Below are positions 13,017 to 15,883 of a DNA stretch of 15,883 nt, piece by piece (position 1 is the stretch's first letter; the number at the start of each line of letters is the position of its first letter). Source of the DNA: Scatosoma sp045594025 (lineage in GTDB: Bacteria > Bacillota > Clostridia > Christensenellales > Borkfalkiaceae); NCBI GenBank assembly GCA_045594025.1, contig JAZNXS010000023.1, forward strand, positions 1 to 15,883, given 5' to 3'. The position numbers were made by a program, and so were the translations under genes. The notes under the pieces are model-generated. The model had not been told where the DNA came from and searched no databases. It saw nothing but the letters and a program-made list of their open reading frames with translations.

Positions 13017-15883
13017 ATGAAAAAAATTAAAACATTGGTTCTCGCTTTGGTATTGATGTTTTCGACGTTTTGTTTAACATCATGCGCAACAATAGACCAG
13101 GTGAAAGACTGGGCTGAGGATACGTGGAATAAGATCACAGGCAATGAGACGGAATCCGAAATCATTTTTGCTGATGAGTATGATATTCCTGCCGTTAGAA
13201 TAGGGGTAGAATACGATTTTGAACCGTATTTTACTAAGAACAGCGATACAACGTATACGATGACGGCCAAGTATTTGGACGATGAGTTAAACGAGGTTGA
13301 GTTAGACGTTGACGGGTTTAAATTTGTCCAAAACGAGTTTTCCGACGTTTTCATTACGATTACCGCAATGAAAGGTTCTACCACGTATTCGGGGGAAATC
13401 ACAATCCCTATGGATACGACGTACGATCCTACCGATTATTGGGTAGTAGACAGTTTGTACGCAGGCACAGGGATGAGCAAAATGCTGAACTACTTGCCTC
13501 AATACAGAACCTCGATGGAATCGCTTACGTCTGTAAAGTATTCGTATAAAGGTACGGCAAAGAAAGCTTCGCCCGTTTCCGTCATTTCGTTTATGGATTG
13601 GCCGAATAACTCCCGTTTGACGGTTACGGATTGGTCAAATGCCGTAATCGTGCTTGACGTATATAATACGTCAGAAAAGAATATTACAATGGGCCTTATA
13701 TTGCATCATAGTTCTGGCATTTCGTACACTTTCGATCAGTGTGAAAAATTCGTCTGCAAACCCAATGAATGGACGCATATCGAATATTCTCTGAAGGCGC
13801 TCAATTTAACGGAAGAGTTTGTATTCAATCATGATTGGGATGCAAGCGATAGAATTATTGTGCAGGCAGTTTACGACGAGGCAAATGAAACGGAAAGCGC
13901 AGAGGTTTATGCCTACGACTTCTATGTAGATAACGCGGATATTTGCGATTACACTGCGGAAAAATTCCCTAATTTGGATACAACAACGTATAAGGAATAC
14001 GAGGATTTCTTCACGAAGGACTCTAACTTAGTCGGGGTTGTAAACAACGATTATGAAAACAAAAAACAAACCGAGGCGTTGTATGATACCACCGAACTGG
14101 TAGAATACAGCAATAAATCTATCAAATTCGTGCTTTCTGAAGATGGTAGCGAAGCAAACGGTATCTTGCATTCGTTTATAGGCGGTGAGCCTACGGGCTG
14201 GATGCCTATGGATATTACGGACGCTACGCTGTCCTTCTATATCCGTACGGTCAATGCGGATAATACCTTCTCGTTGAAGTTTGAATCCGATTACAACGTT
14301 TTTGCAAATCCTGTCGTCATTGATTTGACGCAAGCAAGCGGCGAAGGTTGGACGGTAACAGAAGAAAACGGCTGGTATAAGGTTGTAATTGACGTTGATC
14401 AAACAAACGTTGAAACGGCGCTTGTGAGAATGAATTTCATCCGTACCATGCGTTTGTATTTCAGCAACACGACCGCACAGGCAGGCAGTGAATCCGCTAT
14501 TTACTTGGATACCTTGAAGCTGGAAGGTTGGAAAGTAACGGAAGTATATGGCGACGAAGAAATTGAATGGGATACCAAATCTCCTTACACGGCGGCAGAA
14601 GATAACGATATGTTCTCTAGCGATGAAAATTTGGTATTGAGCATCAATTATGAAAGACAAGATACCTTGTCCTTGGCGGACATCAACGAACGCATGGAAA
14701 ACAGCAGTTATTCTTATAAATTGCTTCTTTCCGCAAATGGCGAAAACACGTCAAATGCAGAGGTGGCCTCTTTCTTTACGGGTAAGCCTTCTAATTGGAC
14801 GGTTATGGATATCAGCAATGCAACCGTTTCCTTTGGCGTGAAGAACGTGAATGCAGATAACGTATTCTACGTTTCGTTTGCTTCCGATTATAATGCAGAG
14901 GGCTTGATTTTGGGGGCAAAGGTTGCCATCGACTTGTCACAGGCAAGCGGCGAAGGTTGGACTGTTACAGAATTGGCGAATGGTTGGTACCAAGTAACGC
15001 TTGATATCAAAAATGCAAATATTACCGATGAAGTTCTTGGCGTTACCAAAGATTTCATCAAGATTATGCGTATTGAATTTAACAACACGACGGCTGTGGC
15101 AGACAGCGAATCTGCTATTTATCTCGACAATTTGAACGTTGTCGGCGGTGTGCAAACGTCGGTTACGTTGGATGAAGAAAAACCTTGGGAAACCAAATCT
15201 CCTTACGTAAATTACATAATCACGTTTGAAAACTCTGACGGCACCGTCATTTCCCCAAAGACGTATCATTACGGTGAGACGGTGGAAGTGCCTGCAGATC
15301 CTTCGATGAGTGATTTGGATAAAGAGGGTACGTTTACGTTTGAGGGTTGGTCGGCCGAAATTGAAACAGTCACGCAAAACGCAACCTATACGGCAATTGT
15401 CAGCGGTTCGTTTGCGGACTTGATCAATACGGGCGTTGGCAAAGAAACTGTAGATAGCGTGGGTTATGACAGCGAAATCAAGAGTGACAACAGTAACCGT
15501 TCGCTGAAAGTAACGGCGGCGTGGACGGAAGTAGAAAATGTATTCCCTTATTTCTACATTACGTTGGATAAATACTATGATTTGAGCAATCAATACGTAG
15601 TATTCGACCTTTACAAGAACAATTACAACAGTTGGTTTGCGGTAGATTTCGTCAACAACGATACGAAGATTGGCGTATGGAAGTCGGTAAGCTTTAACGC
15701 AGACAGCAACGAAGCAACGCATAAGTGTGAAGACCTTGGCAACGGCTGGTTGAGAGTATACGTCAACGTTCCTGCTATGATGGACAACAATGACGTATCT
15801 AACGTAAACAAAATTTATTTAACCGTTCACAGCACGAACGCTGAAGCAAGCGGCAATTTGGAATTCTATCTTGATAACCTTCA
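13017..15883 (+). CDS. Large multi-domain surface lipoprotein (partial, runs off window)
   Basis: The frame is open from the ATG at 13017 to the end of the window, 955 codons with no stop. GGGG at 13006-13009 supports the start. A lipoprotein signal with lipobox LTSC (Cys23) is followed by an Ig-like stretch (about 55-140). Then come repeated beta-sandwich-like units of roughly 170-200 residues: about 145-317, 331-505, 532-712 and 799 onward. They end alike, in phrases such as SAIYLDTLKL or LEFYLDNL. The second and third units are close relatives, offset by exactly 203 codons. Between 733 and 797 lies an InlB-type (Flg_new) repeat with YIITFENSDGTVISPKTYHY and later FEGW. The units resemble carbohydrate-binding modules, so glycan binding is inferred. 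No catalytic domain is seen in the visible part. Confidence 0.88.
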   Translation, partial: MKKIKTLVLALVLMFSTFCLTSCATIDQVKDWAEDTWNKITGNETESEIIFADEYDIPAVRIGVEYDFEPYFTKNSDTTYTMTAKYLDDELNEVELDVDGFKFVQNEFSDVFITITAMKGSTTYSGEITIPMDTTYDPTDYWVVDSLYAGTGMSKMLNYLPQYRTSMESLTSVKYSYKGTAKKASPVSVISFMDWPNNSRLTVTDWSNAVIVLDVYNTSEKNITMGLILHHSSGISYTFDQCEKFVCKPNEWTHIEYSLKALNLTEEFVFNHDWDASDRIIVQAVYDEANETESAEVYAYDFYVDNADICDYTAEKFPNLDTTTYKEYEDFFTKDSNLVGVVNNDYENKKQTEALYDTTELVEYSNKSIKFVLSEDGSEANGILHSFIGGEPTGWMPMDITDATLSFYIRTVNADNTFSLKFESDYNVFANPVVIDLTQASGEGWTVTEENGWYKVVIDVDQTNVETALVRMNFIRTMRLYFSNTTAQAGSESAIYLDTLKLEGWKVTEVYGDEEIEWDTKSPYTAAEDNDMFSSDENLVLSINYERQDTLSLADINERMENSSYSYKLLLSANGENTSNAEVASFFTGKPSNWTVMDISNATVSFGVKNVNADNVFYVSFASDYNAEGLILGAKVAIDLSQASGEGWTVTELANGWYQVTLDIKNANITDEVLGVTKDFIKIMRIEFNNTTAVADSESAIYLDNLNVVGGVQTSVTLDEEKPWETKSPYVNYIITFENSDGTVISPKTYHYGETVEVPADPSMSDLDKEGTFTFEGWSAEIETVTQNATYTAIVSGSFADLINTGVGKETVDSVGYDSEIKSDNSNRSLKVTAAWTEVENVFPYFYITLDKYYDLSNQYVVFDLYKNNYNSWFAVDFVNNDTKIGVWKSVSFNADSNEATHKCEDLGNGWLRVYVNVPAMMDNNDVSNVNKIYLTVHSTNAEASGNLEFYLDNL
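14007..15150 (+). repeat. Tandem intragenic repeat, period 609 bp
   Basis: Two copies of a domain within the large lipoprotein gene lie 609 bp (203 codons) apart. An exact 20-base match, GCAAGCGGCGAAGGTTGGAC, occurs at 14334-14353 and 14943-14962. At protein level QASGEGWTVTE, NGWY, SAIYLD and TKSPY recur in both copies, with the last two in the same order at the end. The DNA-level identity suggests a fairly recent duplication, while flanking parts have diverged. Confidence 0.85.

Noticed and set aside
12962..15811. Several minus-strand frames of 60-261 codons
   Set aside because: They are the antisense of the continuous plus-strand lipoprotein frame, which has a start, ribosome binding site, signal and repeats.

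Overview
The window looks like the chromosome of an unclassified low-to-mid GC, Gram-positive-type bacterium of the Clostridia (Bacillota). The reasons are a PyrK/PyrD (class 1B) dihydroorotate dehydrogenase, AGGAGG-like ribosome binding sites, sigma-A consensus promoters (TTGACA-17-TATAAT, seen perfectly twice), lipoproteins with clear lipoboxes, and a sugar ABC importer without its own ATPase. The genus cannot be named from the sequence alone.

Left part (1-5414), housekeeping. The 3' end of pyrC is followed by pyrF, pyrK, pyrD and pyrE, all on the plus strand, so most of the UMP branch of pyrimidine synthesis lies in one operon. A hairpin with a U-run follows pyrE, and a small minus-strand membrane-protein ORF occupies the gap before trpS. 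trpS ends in a strong terminator. Facing it on the minus strand is an HU gene (hup) with its own terminator and a perfect sigma-A promoter.

Middle part (5415-6516), about 1.1 kb of AT-rich, mostly non-coding DNA. It holds a decayed C-terminal fragment of a large serine recombinase, broken by a single-base frameshift in an A-run. It also holds a 14-bp perfect inverted repeat with a GAAA-capped inner stem, and a minus-strand terminator that probably ends the AraC transcript. This is a likely old mobile-element scar between core and accessory DNA.

Right part (6517-15883), a carbohydrate-uptake locus. A minus-strand AraC-family regulator, probably translated from a leaderless mRNA, diverges from a plus-strand operon. 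The operon encodes two MalF/MalG-type permeases, a substrate-binding lipoprotein, a DUF4091/GH123-like lipoprotein with an Asp-Glu pair, and a very large multi-domain lipoprotein that runs off the end of the window. That last gene has tandem beta-sandwich-like repeats and an InlB-type repeat. The inferred scheme is capture and trimming of a glycan at the cell surface by the lipoproteins, import of the product by the permeases with a shared ATPase encoded elsewhere, and control by the AraC protein.
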